DNA from: Candidatus Hungatella pullicola
GTDB taxonomy: Bacteria > Bacillota > Clostridia > Lachnospirales > Lachnospiraceae
NCBI GenBank assembly: GCA_019114305.1
Contig: DXFU01000082.1
Coordinates: 1 to 49,466 of the forward strand
Direction of reading: 5' to 3'
Length of the DNA: 49,466 bases
Positions 34,647 to 42,478 of the stretch are shown piece by piece. The translations under genes and the position numbers were made by a program. The notes under the pieces are model-generated. The model did not search any database and was not told where the DNA came from. It worked only from the letters and a program-made list of their open reading frames with translations. Within the stretch, counting starts at the first letter, position 1; each line of letters opens with the position of its first letter.

Positions 34647-34902
34647 AATTATCCTCCTCTTCCGTTGCATCCGCTTCACTTAAAATCTTTACTTTTCCCT
34701 GGTAAAGCTCCTCTACGGCAATGGAAAGCGGTTTTTTGTTGTAGCATCCCGGAATTTCAGGCTCCGCGCCGCCGATAATCTGTCTTGCTCTCTTGGCAGC
34801 AGCGATTACAATGGAATAGCGGCTTTGAACCACCGGCTGCTCGCCCGGCTCAACCCCGCTGTTTACTACTTTAATTAAATCTGAATAAGATGGACGTAAC
34901 AT
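34645..34902 (-). CDS. rpoZ: DNA-directed RNA polymerase subunit omega
   Basis: Omega helps assemble RNA polymerase. It is 85 aa with the family core SRYSIVIAAAKRARQI and KPLSIAVEELYQGKVKI. The extra MLRPSYSDLIKVVNSGVEPG opening is clostridial in style. AAAGGGG lies 8 bp before the ATG. gmk-rpoZ order is conserved, and the gene ends the operon. Confidence 0.95.
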   Translation of the reverse strand: MLRPSYSDLIKVVNSGVEPGEQPVVQSRYSIVIAAAKRARQIIGGAEPEIPGCYNKKPLSIAVEELYQGKVKILSEADATEEEDN

Positions 34903-34923
34903 CTTTCATTCCCCTTTCTGGAT

Positions 34924-35544
34924 CTATAAATTCTTTAATTCTTCCCGAATACGGGTAATAAACTCCTCATTCTCTCCAGCTCTCAAATGCTGAATCTGAA
35001 TCAGCTGGTGCATGGTTTCCACACACTGGTCAATCTTGTCATTAACAAGAATGTAATCATAGGCTTCTATACCCTCGGCCTCCTGAGCTGCTCTTTTCAG
35101 CCTGGCGTCAATAACTTCCATAGACTCTGTTCCCCGACCAATCAGACGCGTCTTAAGTTCCCTGCCGCTGGGCGGCATAACGAAGATAAGAATGGCCTGA
35201 GGAAAACGCTCTTTTACCTTGAGAGCTCCCTGGATCTCAATCTCCAGAATCACATCCCTGCCTGCCTCCATCTGGCTGAATACATAATCCTTAGGCGTAC
35301 CGTAATAATTATTGACATATTGGGCGTACTCAATCAGAGCATCCTGGACAATCATTTCCTCAAACCGGTCTCTGCTGACAAAAAAATACTCCCTGCCGTC
35401 AATTTCTCCCTCTCTGGGTGCGCGAGTGGTTGCGGAAATAGACAGGGCGTAATTGTCATACCGATCTAACAGGGCCTTCATAAGCGTCCCCTTCCCGGCG
35501 CCGGAAAATCCGGAAACTACTACTAACATACCTCGTCCGCTCAT
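34924..35544 (-). CDS. gmk: Guanylate kinase
   Basis: Phosphorylates GMP to GDP with ATP. At 206 aa it is full length. The P-loop SGFSGAGKGT lies near residues 11-20, and SATTRAPREGEIDGREYFF is the GMP-binding segment. IEIQGALKVKERFP and a lid region (RLIGRGTESMEVIDARL) follow. GGAGGCAGGAACC precedes the ATG. It sits 12 bp after yicC; the remA (DUF370) gene that often lies between them is absent. Confidence 0.97.
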   Translation of the reverse strand: MSGRGMLVVVSGFSGAGKGTLMKALLDRYDNYALSISATTRAPREGEIDGREYFFVSRDRFEEMIVQDALIEYAQYVNNYYGTPKDYVFSQMEAGRDVILEIEIQGALKVKERFPQAILIFVMPPSGRELKTRLIGRGTESMEVIDARLKRAAQEAEGIEAYDYILVNDKIDQCVETMHQLIQIQHLRAGENEEFITRIREELKNL

Positions 35545-35556
35545 GGTTCCTGCCTC

Positions 35557-36435
35557 CTATTCAATATTCTGTATCTGCTCTCTTACCTTTTCAATCTCTG
35601 TCTTAAGAGCAATGGCCCGGTCAGACACTAAGAGATCATTGGCCTTGGAAAGAATTGTGTTGGCTTCCCGATTCATCTCCTGAGCAATAAAATCCAGTTT
35701 CCGTCCAACGCTTCCTCCCTGTTTTAACTCTGTTCTGGTATTTTCAATATGGCTTTTCAGACGTACTGTTTCCTCATCCACGCAAATCTTATCTGCGAAA
35801 ATTGTTACCTCTGTGGCAATTCTGCTGTCATCAATGGTAGCTCCTGACAAAAGTTCTTTCACCTTCTCTTCCAGTTTTGCTCTGTATTCTGACATAATCT
35901 GGGGAGAACGTTCCTCAATAAATTCTACCAGTTCCTCCATATAATCCAATTTTCCCAAAAGATCCGCCTTCAGATGCTCGCCTTCCGTGACTCTTGTCTC
36001 TACCAAAGCCTTGGCGGCCTGCTCTACCGTATCAGCAAGAATCTTCCACATCTGCTCCTCATCCTCCGGTTCCTCTTCCATTGTAAGAACCTCGGGGCAT
36101 TTAGAAAGAAAGGACACTGTCACATCATTGGAAATGCCGAACTGCTGCTCCATCTTTGAAAAACATTCCATATACTCAGCTGCCAGCGTGCTGTTGTATT
36201 TTAGACAAAGGCGATTCTCTGTGTAATCCTCAAAGGTAATAAACAGGTCAACTTTACCTCTCTGGATATATTTTTTTAAAAGGCTGCGGATGCCTGTCTC
36301 AAAAAAATTAAACTTCTTGGGCATCTTAATATTCAAATCCAGATATCTGTGATTCACTGCTTTCATCTCGACGGAGATTTTATATTCATCTGTGACGGTC
36401 TCATATCTTCCGAAACCTGTCATACTCTTGATCAT
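35557..36435 (-). CDS. YicC family protein (endoribonuclease-like)
   Basis: A YicC/YloC family protein of 292 aa, linked to RNA decay in recent work on the family. The opening MIKSMTGFGRYE, MKAVNHRYLDLNIKMP and the C-terminal DFIAQEMNREANTI are diagnostic. The start chosen is the ATG 8 bp after AGAGG. It lies 28 nt from the predicted transcription start, while a longer frame would overlap the -10 box. First gene of the yicC-gmk-rpoZ operon. Confidence 0.94.
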   Translation of the reverse strand: MIKSMTGFGRYETVTDEYKISVEMKAVNHRYLDLNIKMPKKFNFFETGIRSLLKKYIQRGKVDLFITFEDYTENRLCLKYNSTLAAEYMECFSKMEQQFGISNDVTVSFLSKCPEVLTMEEEPEDEEQMWKILADTVEQAAKALVETRVTEGEHLKADLLGKLDYMEELVEFIEERSPQIMSEYRAKLEEKVKELLSGATIDDSRIATEVTIFADKICVDEETVRLKSHIENTRTELKQGGSVGRKLDFIAQEMNREANTILSKANDLLVSDRAIALKTEIEKVREQIQNIE

Positions 36436-36469
36436 CCTGTATGCCTCTCTTTCGTCATAGATATTAATC

Positions 36470-36498
36470 ATTATAAGTCATAATAAAAAGCAAGTCAA
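36470..36498 (-). promoter_or_regulatory. Sigma-A promoter of yicC-gmk-rpoZ
   Basis: On the minus strand, -35 TTGACT (36493-36498), a 17 bp spacer and -10 TATAAT (36470-36475). The leader to yicC is about 28 nt. The -35 box lies 4 bp from that of the divergent rqcH promoter. Confidence 0.87.
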
Positions 36499-36502
36499 AT
36501 AG

Positions 36503-36531
36503 TTTCCAAATTTTTAATCCAGTGGTATACT
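36503..36531 (+). promoter_or_regulatory. Promoter of rqcH
   Basis: -35 TTTCCA (36503-36508), a 17 bp spacer and -10 TATACT (36526-36531). The leader to rqcH is about 35 nt. The -35 is weaker than that of the divergent yicC promoter. Confidence 0.65.
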
Positions 36532-36572
36532 AGGTAGACAAAATGATTTTTCACAGCAACTGGAGGTAGAAA

Positions 36573-38315
36573 ATGGCATTAGACGGAATCGTTATGGCAA
36601 ATCTTACATCAGAAATCAAGCAGCGTCTGGAAGGCGGAAAAATCGCCAAAATAGCCCAGCCGGAAAAAGATGAGCTGATGTTTACCGTAAAGAATCAAAG
36701 AAATACCTGGAGGCTTCTGATCTCAGCCAGCGCAAGCCTCCCCCTGATTTATTTTACAGAGCAGAACAAACAGGGGCCTCTCACCGCCCCCAACTTCTGC
36801 ATGCTGTTGCGAAAGCACATTGGAAACGGCAGAATTGTAAACGTAACACAGCCTGGACTGGAGCGTATCCTTACCCTGGAAATTGAGCATCTGGATGAAA
36901 TGGGGGACAAAAAAAGGAAAAAATTGATTGTGGAAATTATGGGAAAACACAGCAACATTATTTTCTGCAACGAAGAGGATATCATTCTTGACAGCATAAA
37001 ACATATATCCGCTCAGGTCAGTTCAGTCAGAGAGGTTCTCCCCGGAAGAAAATACTTCATTCCCCATACCACAGAAAAAGCAGATCCTCTTACTATCACA
37101 AGAGAAGCCTTTATCTCTCTCATTGGAAGCACGGCTGCCCCCATTCAGAAGGCGCTGTATTTAAAGCTTACCGGCCTAAGCCCTCTTATGGGTACAGAAC
37201 TGTGCCACGTGGCTTCTGTTGACGGCGACCGGTCTGCCAATGAGCTGAAGGAAAATGAACTGATCCACCTTCATCACATGCTTACGCTGCTCATGGAGGA
37301 TGTAAAAGAGGGAAATTTCACTCCGAATATCGTATACAAAGGAGAGGAACCTGTGGAATTCGCTTCCCTTCCCCTTACCTGCATGGAGGGAGAGGGCTAT
37401 GAAGCCAGATCTTATGACTCCATAAGCCTTCTTTTGGAACAATACTATGCTTCCAAAAACATTATTACCCGAATCCGCCAAAAATCTGCTAATCTTCGCC
37501 GGATCGTCCAGACAGCTTTGGAGAGAAATTACAAAAAATACGATCTTCAGGAAAAGCAGTTAAAGGATACAGAAAAACGGGACAAATTCAAAGTATACGG
37601 AGAGCTTTTAAATACCTACGGTTATGAACTGACCGGAGGAGAAAAGTCCCTGAAGTGCCTTAACTATTATACCAATGAGGAGATCACAATTCCACTGGAC
37701 GAGAATTTGACTGCTACGGAAAATGCCAAAAAGTATTTTGAACGGTACAATAAACTGAAGCGGACTTTTGAAGCTTTGACCCAACAGACTGCAGAGACAA
37801 AGAAAGAAATTGATCATCTGGAATCTGTCAGCGCTTCCCTGGATATTGCCTTAAAAGAGGAAGATTTAGTTCAAATCAAAGAGGAGCTGATGGAATACGG
37901 CTACATCAAAGGCCGCAGGCAGGGGGACAAGAAGCCTAAAATCACAAGCCGCCCCTTCCACTATCTCTCTTCTGACGGCTTCCATATTTATGTTGGAAAA
38001 AACAACTATCAGAACGAAGAATTAACCTTTAAAGTGGCCGGCGGCAATGACTGGTGGTTCCACGCCAAGGGCATCCCTGGCTCCCATGTAATTGTGAAGG
38101 GGGAAGGAAAAGAGCTTCCCGACCGGACCTTTGAGGAAGCCGGCGCTTTGGCTGCCTACTATTCCAAGGGAAGAGATAACGATAAGGTTGAGGTGGATTA
38201 TATCCAAAGAAAGCACATTAAAAAGGTAGCCGGAGCAGCGCCGGGATTTGTCATCTACCATACCAACTATTCTCTCATAGCTGAGCCAAACGCCGCTCTC
38301 ACTGAGATTTCTTAA
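36573..38315 (+). CDS. rqcH: Ribosome quality control protein RqcH (NFACT / FbpA family)
   Basis: Bacterial Rqc2 homologue that binds stalled 50S subunits and adds poly-alanine tails to nascent chains. It has 580 aa. Order is NFACT-N (about 1-200, MALDGIVMANLTSEI), coiled coils in the middle (about 290-440), and NFACT-R (DUF814) with GNDWWFHAKGIPGSHVIV near 490. GGAGGTAGAAA precedes the ATG. It is divergent from yicC; in B. subtilis yloA (rqcH) lies next to yloC (yicC), so the neighbourhood is conserved although the orientation differs. Confidence 0.95.
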   Translation: MALDGIVMANLTSEIKQRLEGGKIAKIAQPEKDELMFTVKNQRNTWRLLISASASLPLIYFTEQNKQGPLTAPNFCMLLRKHIGNGRIVNVTQPGLERILTLEIEHLDEMGDKKRKKLIVEIMGKHSNIIFCNEEDIILDSIKHISAQVSSVREVLPGRKYFIPHTTEKADPLTITREAFISLIGSTAAPIQKALYLKLTGLSPLMGTELCHVASVDGDRSANELKENELIHLHHMLTLLMEDVKEGNFTPNIVYKGEEPVEFASLPLTCMEGEGYEARSYDSISLLLEQYYASKNIITRIRQKSANLRRIVQTALERNYKKYDLQEKQLKDTEKRDKFKVYGELLNTYGYELTGGEKSLKCLNYYTNEEITIPLDENLTATENAKKYFERYNKLKRTFEALTQQTAETKKEIDHLESVSASLDIALKEEDLVQIKEELMEYGYIKGRRQGDKKPKITSRPFHYLSSDGFHIYVGKNNYQNEELTFKVAGGNDWWFHAKGIPGSHVIVKGEGKELPDRTFEEAGALAAYYSKGRDNDKVEVDYIQRKHIKKVAGAAPGFVIYHTNYSLIAEPNAALTEIS

Positions 38316-38374
38316 TAAACAGCACCTTTTCCTTATAGACTTGTTTTCATAATCAAGAAAGGATTTTGTTTTTC

Positions 38375-39496
38375 ATGCCGCCGATACATCTTCTTATAAA
38401 ACCGGCATCCGGCCTGTGCAACCTGCAGTGCCGGTACTGCTTCTACTATGATATTACTCAGAAACGGACAGTTCCTTCCTACGGCTTCATGTCGGAGGAG
38501 ACTCTGGAGCAAGTAATAAAAAAGGCCTTGTCTTACGGTGAAAAGGCCTGTACCATTGCGTTTCAGGGCGGCGAGCCTACCTTAAGAGGTCTTCCCTTTT
38601 TTAAAAAGGCTGTTTCTCTTGCCCAAACCTACAACACAAAAAATCTGGAATTAAATTTTGCCATTCAGACCAATGGATACCATTTAGACAGTAAGTGGGC
38701 GGAATTTTTTGCAAAGGAACATGTACTGGTGGGAGTATCTGTAGACGGAACCATCCACACCCACGATGCTTTCCGAAAAGACAGCTTGGGAAATGGTACC
38801 TTTGCGGCTGTTATGAAATCCATTGATCTTTTCGATCAGTATGGGGTGGAATACAATATTCTAACAGTTGTAAACAAAAAAACTGCGGCCGCAGTGGACA
38901 AAATATACCGTTATTATACCAAAAAAAAATTCTCCTATCTTCAGTTTATCCCCTGTCTGGATCCTCTTGAGGAGACCGCTGGAAAGGAAGAATATTCTTT
39001 AACCCCAAATGACTACGGCCAGTTTCTCTGCCGGCTTTTCGATCTGTGGTATGATGATTTCCAAAAAGGAAAGCAGGTTTATATCCGGCAGTTCTATAAT
39101 TATCTTTCTATACTTCTTACAGGGCGGGCAGAATCCTGTGATATGAACGGCTTCTGCAGCATCCAAAATGTAATTGAGGCCGATGGAGAAGTATATCCCT
39201 GTGACTTTTTCGTTTTGGAGCCTTACCGCCTGGGAAATTTGAATCAGGTAGGATTTAAGGAGATTGAAGAAAACAGAAGCGCCACAGGCTTTCTGTCCCC
39301 GCAAAAAGGGCCTGACACTGAATGTCAGGCCTGCCAATATTTTCCCGTGTGCCGGGGCGGCTGCTACCGCCATCGGATTATGTCAGGAACCTCAGATGGA
39401 AGAAACTATTTCTGCCAATCCTACAAAATGTTTTTTGACCACTGCCTTTCCAGACTGGTTCTGGCAGCCCGCCAGACAGGCCGGCCCCTGGTCTAA
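38375..39496 (+). CDS. Anaerobic sulfatase-maturase-like radical SAM/SPASM enzyme
   Basis: A 373 aa oxygen-sensitive enzyme of the anSME group, which converts a Cys or Ser of sulfatases to formylglycine. Radical SAM Cys are C15, C19 and C22 (CNLQCRYCFYYD), followed by FQGGEPTLRG. The C-terminal SPASM region supplies extra cluster ligands: CDMNGFC, GEVYPCDFF, CQACQYFPVCRGGCYRH. No sulfatase is nearby, so the substrate is unknown; a peptide-modifying role is an alternative. Start: ATG 11 bp after AAAGGA; a TTG three codons earlier is possible but too close to it. It may be co-transcribed with rqcH. Confidence 0.9.
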   Translation: MPPIHLLIKPASGLCNLQCRYCFYYDITQKRTVPSYGFMSEETLEQVIKKALSYGEKACTIAFQGGEPTLRGLPFFKKAVSLAQTYNTKNLELNFAIQTNGYHLDSKWAEFFAKEHVLVGVSVDGTIHTHDAFRKDSLGNGTFAAVMKSIDLFDQYGVEYNILTVVNKKTAAAVDKIYRYYTKKKFSYLQFIPCLDPLEETAGKEEYSLTPNDYGQFLCRLFDLWYDDFQKGKQVYIRQFYNYLSILLTGRAESCDMNGFCSIQNVIEADGEVYPCDFFVLEPYRLGNLNQVGFKEIEENRSATGFLSPQKGPDTECQACQYFPVCRGGCYRHRIMSGTSDGRNYFCQSYKMFFDHCLSRLVLAARQTGRPLV

Positions 39497-39508
39497 GCAG
39501 CTTATGAT

Positions 39509-40258
39509 CTAGATATCTTTTACAAATACATACTCCTTTTCCCCGGAATACTCTTCCCTGTAGCGATATCCCAGACGGTTAAAATACTTTAGCTCCTCTG
39601 GCTGGGAAGCCTTCATTTCCGCGGCAAAGCGGACCATCTGTCCTCTGGCTATTTTTGCCTCTGTGGCCTTTACTTTTATTTTTCCATCCGCTTCCTGACC
39701 GAAAACACAGGACAGGAAGCGGTCGTTGTCTGTTACCCATGGTTCCACGGCGCGGCTGTATTCTTTAGAGGCAAGGTTCACAATCACCCGGTCGTTGTCT
39801 TCTGTCAGATACCGGTATATTTTATCTCCCCAGTATTGATACAGATCTTTCTTCCCGTCAACAGAAAGTTTGGCCTGCATCTCCAAACGGTAAGGCCTTA
39901 CCCCGTCTCCTCCTTTCAGAACGCCGTAAAATCCACTGATAATAAACAAATGTTCTTTCACATAAGCCCATTCGGAATGAGAGAAAACCTCCGGCGCCAT
40001 GGACTGGTACTGAAGTCCTGTGTAGGCAAGAACAGCCGGGGTAAAAGGCCCTTTTTCCAGGTCCATGGTCCGAATGCGGTGGTAATTCTCCTCAGTAATT
40101 TTGTCATTGGCCTTATAAAGCGTTTTCAGCTGAGAAAAGGTATAGCTGGAAAGCGTTTCCCGAAGTCTTACTGCTTCCGGCAAAAAAGCGGGAACTGCTC
40201 CCTCCATGAAGCTGGTCTCCTCTCTCATCTGCTTTGCCGGAGATATAATAATCTTCAT
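39509..40258 (-). CDS. yaaA: Peroxide stress protein YaaA
   Basis: A DUF328/YaaA family protein of 249 aa. In E. coli it lowers free intracellular iron under peroxide stress and binds DNA. The family opening KIIISPAKQM and the segments FIISGFYGVLKGGDGVRPYRLEM and VNLASKEYSRAV are present. GGAG lies 8 bp before the ATG, which is 5 bp after the threonine ammonia-lyase stop, so the two are co-transcribed. It converges with the anSME-like gene (12 bp gap). Confidence 0.94.
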   Translation of the reverse strand: MKIIISPAKQMREETSFMEGAVPAFLPEAVRLRETLSSYTFSQLKTLYKANDKITEENYHRIRTMDLEKGPFTPAVLAYTGLQYQSMAPEVFSHSEWAYVKEHLFIISGFYGVLKGGDGVRPYRLEMQAKLSVDGKKDLYQYWGDKIYRYLTEDNDRVIVNLASKEYSRAVEPWVTDNDRFLSCVFGQEADGKIKVKATEAKIARGQMVRFAAEMKASQPEELKYFNRLGYRYREEYSGEKEYVFVKDI

Positions 40259-40263
40259 GCCGT

Positions 40264-41487
40264 TTACTCCACATAGGTTCCCTTGAATTTTACCAGCTTA
40301 GGGCGGTATCCAGCCTCTGTCAATGCCTCAATAATTCGGTTTTTATGGTCTGTGCCAAATGCCTCCAGAGTAATTCTCAGCTCTACCGCTGCATTTCTGT
40401 TAATGCTGACAAACTGGTTGTGGTCTAAGCGGATAACATTTCCCTGCTCCTTTGCCAAAAGAGAAGACACCTTCGCCAGCTCACCAGGCTTATCCGGAAG
40501 AAGAACGGATACAGTGAAAATACGGTCTCTCTGGAACAAACCATGCTGAACAATGGAGGCCATGGTAATCACATCCATATTGCCGCCGCTTAATATGGAA
40601 ACAACCTTCTTGTTCTCCACATTCATATGCTTCAGAGCTGCAACGGTGAGAAGACCGGAATTCTCCACAATCATTTTGTGGTTTTCTACCATATCCAGAA
40701 ACGCAACAATCAGCTCAGAATCTTCAATGGTTATGATTTCGTCTACATTTTTCTGAATATAAGGGAAGAGAAGATCTCCCGGACATTTTACAGCTGTACC
40801 GTCGGCAATGGTATTTACAGAAGGAAGCTCTACTACCTTTCCCTGACGGATGGATTCCTGCATGCAGTTGGCCCCGGCCGGCTCCACGCCGATCACTTTG
40901 ATTTTGGGATTCAGCATTTTTGCCAAAGTAGATACGCCGGTACACAGACCGCCGCCGCCGATTGGAACAAGGATATAATCTACAGTTGGAAGCTCTTTGA
41001 TGATCTCCATGGCAATGGTTCCCTGCCCTGCCGCTACGTCCAGATCGTTAAATGGATGGACAAAAGTAAGCCCTCTCTCATCGGCCAGACGGTAAGCATA
41101 GCTGCAGGCCTCATCAAATACGTCTCCCTCCAGAATCACCTGAGCTCCATAGCTTTTGGTTCTGTTTACTTTCATCAATGGAGTGGTAGTGGGCATAACA
41201 ATGGTTGCCGGAATTCCTGCCAGCTTAGCCGCGTAAGCCACTCCCTGAGCGTGGTTTCCTGCAGAGGCAGTAATCAGACCCTTCTCCTTCTCTTCCTGGG
41301 AAAGAGTACTGATTTTGTAGTAAGCTCCCCTCACCTTATAGGCGCCGGTATACTGCATGTTCTCCGGCTTAAAATAGACCTTGTTTCCTGTAATGCCGCT
41401 GAAATACTCGCTGTATACCAGCTTAGTCTCCTGAGTTACCTTGCTTACCACCTCTGTGGCTTCTTCAAATTTTTCTAAAGTAAGCAT
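40264..41487 (-). CDS. ilvA: Threonine ammonia-lyase
   Basis: A PLP enzyme deaminating threonine to 2-oxobutyrate, for isoleucine synthesis or catabolism. It is the short 407 aa form with one C-terminal ACT domain (FTVSVLLPDKPGELAKVSSLL), like catabolic/TdcB-type enzymes with a regulatory tail. PLP Lys is K51 in TGAYKVRGA, and the phosphate-binding glycines are in VPIGGGGLCTGV. The symbol ilvA versus tdcB cannot be settled from sequence alone. GAGGAGGATCAT precedes the ATG; 38 bp separate it from ftsY. No T-box was seen. Confidence 0.93.
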   Translation of the reverse strand: MLTLEKFEEATEVVSKVTQETKLVYSEYFSGITGNKVYFKPENMQYTGAYKVRGAYYKISTLSQEEKEKGLITASAGNHAQGVAYAAKLAGIPATIVMPTTTPLMKVNRTKSYGAQVILEGDVFDEACSYAYRLADERGLTFVHPFNDLDVAAGQGTIAMEIIKELPTVDYILVPIGGGGLCTGVSTLAKMLNPKIKVIGVEPAGANCMQESIRQGKVVELPSVNTIADGTAVKCPGDLLFPYIQKNVDEIITIEDSELIVAFLDMVENHKMIVENSGLLTVAALKHMNVENKKVVSILSGGNMDVITMASIVQHGLFQRDRIFTVSVLLPDKPGELAKVSSLLAKEQGNVIRLDHNQFVSINRNAAVELRITLEAFGTDHKNRIIEALTEAGYRPKLVKFKGTYVE

Positions 41488-41525
41488 ATGATCCTCCTCT
41501 GCCCTTCCATGGGGTCTAATAAATA

Positions 41526-42467
41526 TTAAAGCTGCTCCTGTCTGTCTGTATGGAACAACGCCTGGACAAATTCCTCAGCGTTAAACTTCTGCAAATCGTC
41601 AATTTTTTCTCCTACACCTACATATTTTACCGGTATTCCCAGCTCGGACTGGATAGCCACTGCAATTCCTCCTTTGGCGGTTCCGTCCAGCTTTGTCAGG
41701 ATAATTCCTGTAATATCAGCCACTTCCATAAACTGTCTGGCTTGAGCCAAAGCGTTCTGGCCGGTGGTTCCATCCAGCACCACCAGAGTCTCTCTGTAAG
41801 CCTCAGGGTATTCCTTATCTATAATACGGTTGATTTTCTTAAGCTCCTCCATCAGGTTCTTTTTGTTGTGAAGTCTTCCTGCCGTATCGCAGATTAAAAT
41901 ATCCGCATGTCTGGACCGCGCCGCTGCAACAGCATCATAAACCACAGCGGCCGGGTCAGACCCCTCCTGCTGAGCAATAATATCCACGCCGGCACGGTTG
42001 GCCCACTCAGTCAGCTGTTCAATAGCAGCCGCCCGAAAGGTATCTGCAGCCGCCAGAATTACTTTCTTTCCCTGATCTTTAAACTGTCCCGCAAGCTTTC
42101 CCACAGAAGTGGTTTTTCCAACGCCATTGACACCAATAATCAGAAGCACAGACTTACGATTCTCAAATTCGTAGGCATTTTCTCCAAAATCCATCTGCTT
42201 GCGAATGCTGTCCATAAGAAGCTGCTTGCATTGAGCAGGATCTTTCACTCCCTGCTCTTTCACCTTCTTTTTCAGATCCTCTACAATAGACATGGTCGTC
42301 TGGATTCCTATATCTCCCATAATCAGGGTTTCTTCAATTTCCTCATAAAATTCATCATCAATGGCAGAAAAACCGCTGAAAATAGAGTCCATGCCGGCAA
42401 TAATATTGTCTCTGGTCTTCTGAAGTCCAGCCACCAGTTTTCCAAAAAATCCTTTTTTCTCACTCAT
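41526..42467 (-). CDS. ftsY: Signal recognition particle receptor FtsY
   Basis: An SRP-receptor GTPase that delivers ribosomes to the membrane. It has 313 aa with only a short NG core and no long acidic A domain, as in many Firmicutes. The N domain lies at about 1-100, G1 is GVNGVGKTT (112-120), followed by ADTFRAAAIEQL, DTAGRLHNKKNLM and TKLDGTAKGG. AGGAG lies 7 bp before the ATG, next to the smc stop. smc-ftsY order is conserved in Firmicutes. Confidence 0.97.
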   Translation of the reverse strand: MSEKKGFFGKLVAGLQKTRDNIIAGMDSIFSGFSAIDDEFYEEIEETLIMGDIGIQTTMSIVEDLKKKVKEQGVKDPAQCKQLLMDSIRKQMDFGENAYEFENRKSVLLIIGVNGVGKTTSVGKLAGQFKDQGKKVILAAADTFRAAAIEQLTEWANRAGVDIIAQQEGSDPAAVVYDAVAAARSRHADILICDTAGRLHNKKNLMEELKKINRIIDKEYPEAYRETLVVLDGTTGQNALAQARQFMEVADITGIILTKLDGTAKGGIAVAIQSELGIPVKYVGVGEKIDDLQKFNAEEFVQALFHTDRQEQL

Positions 42468-42478
42468 ACTAAACTCTC

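Noticed and set aside
40627-41478. Long plus-strand frame antisense to threonine ammonia-lyase
   Set aside because: It is a shadow of a clear PLP enzyme. The translation has no recognisable domain and no ribosome site.
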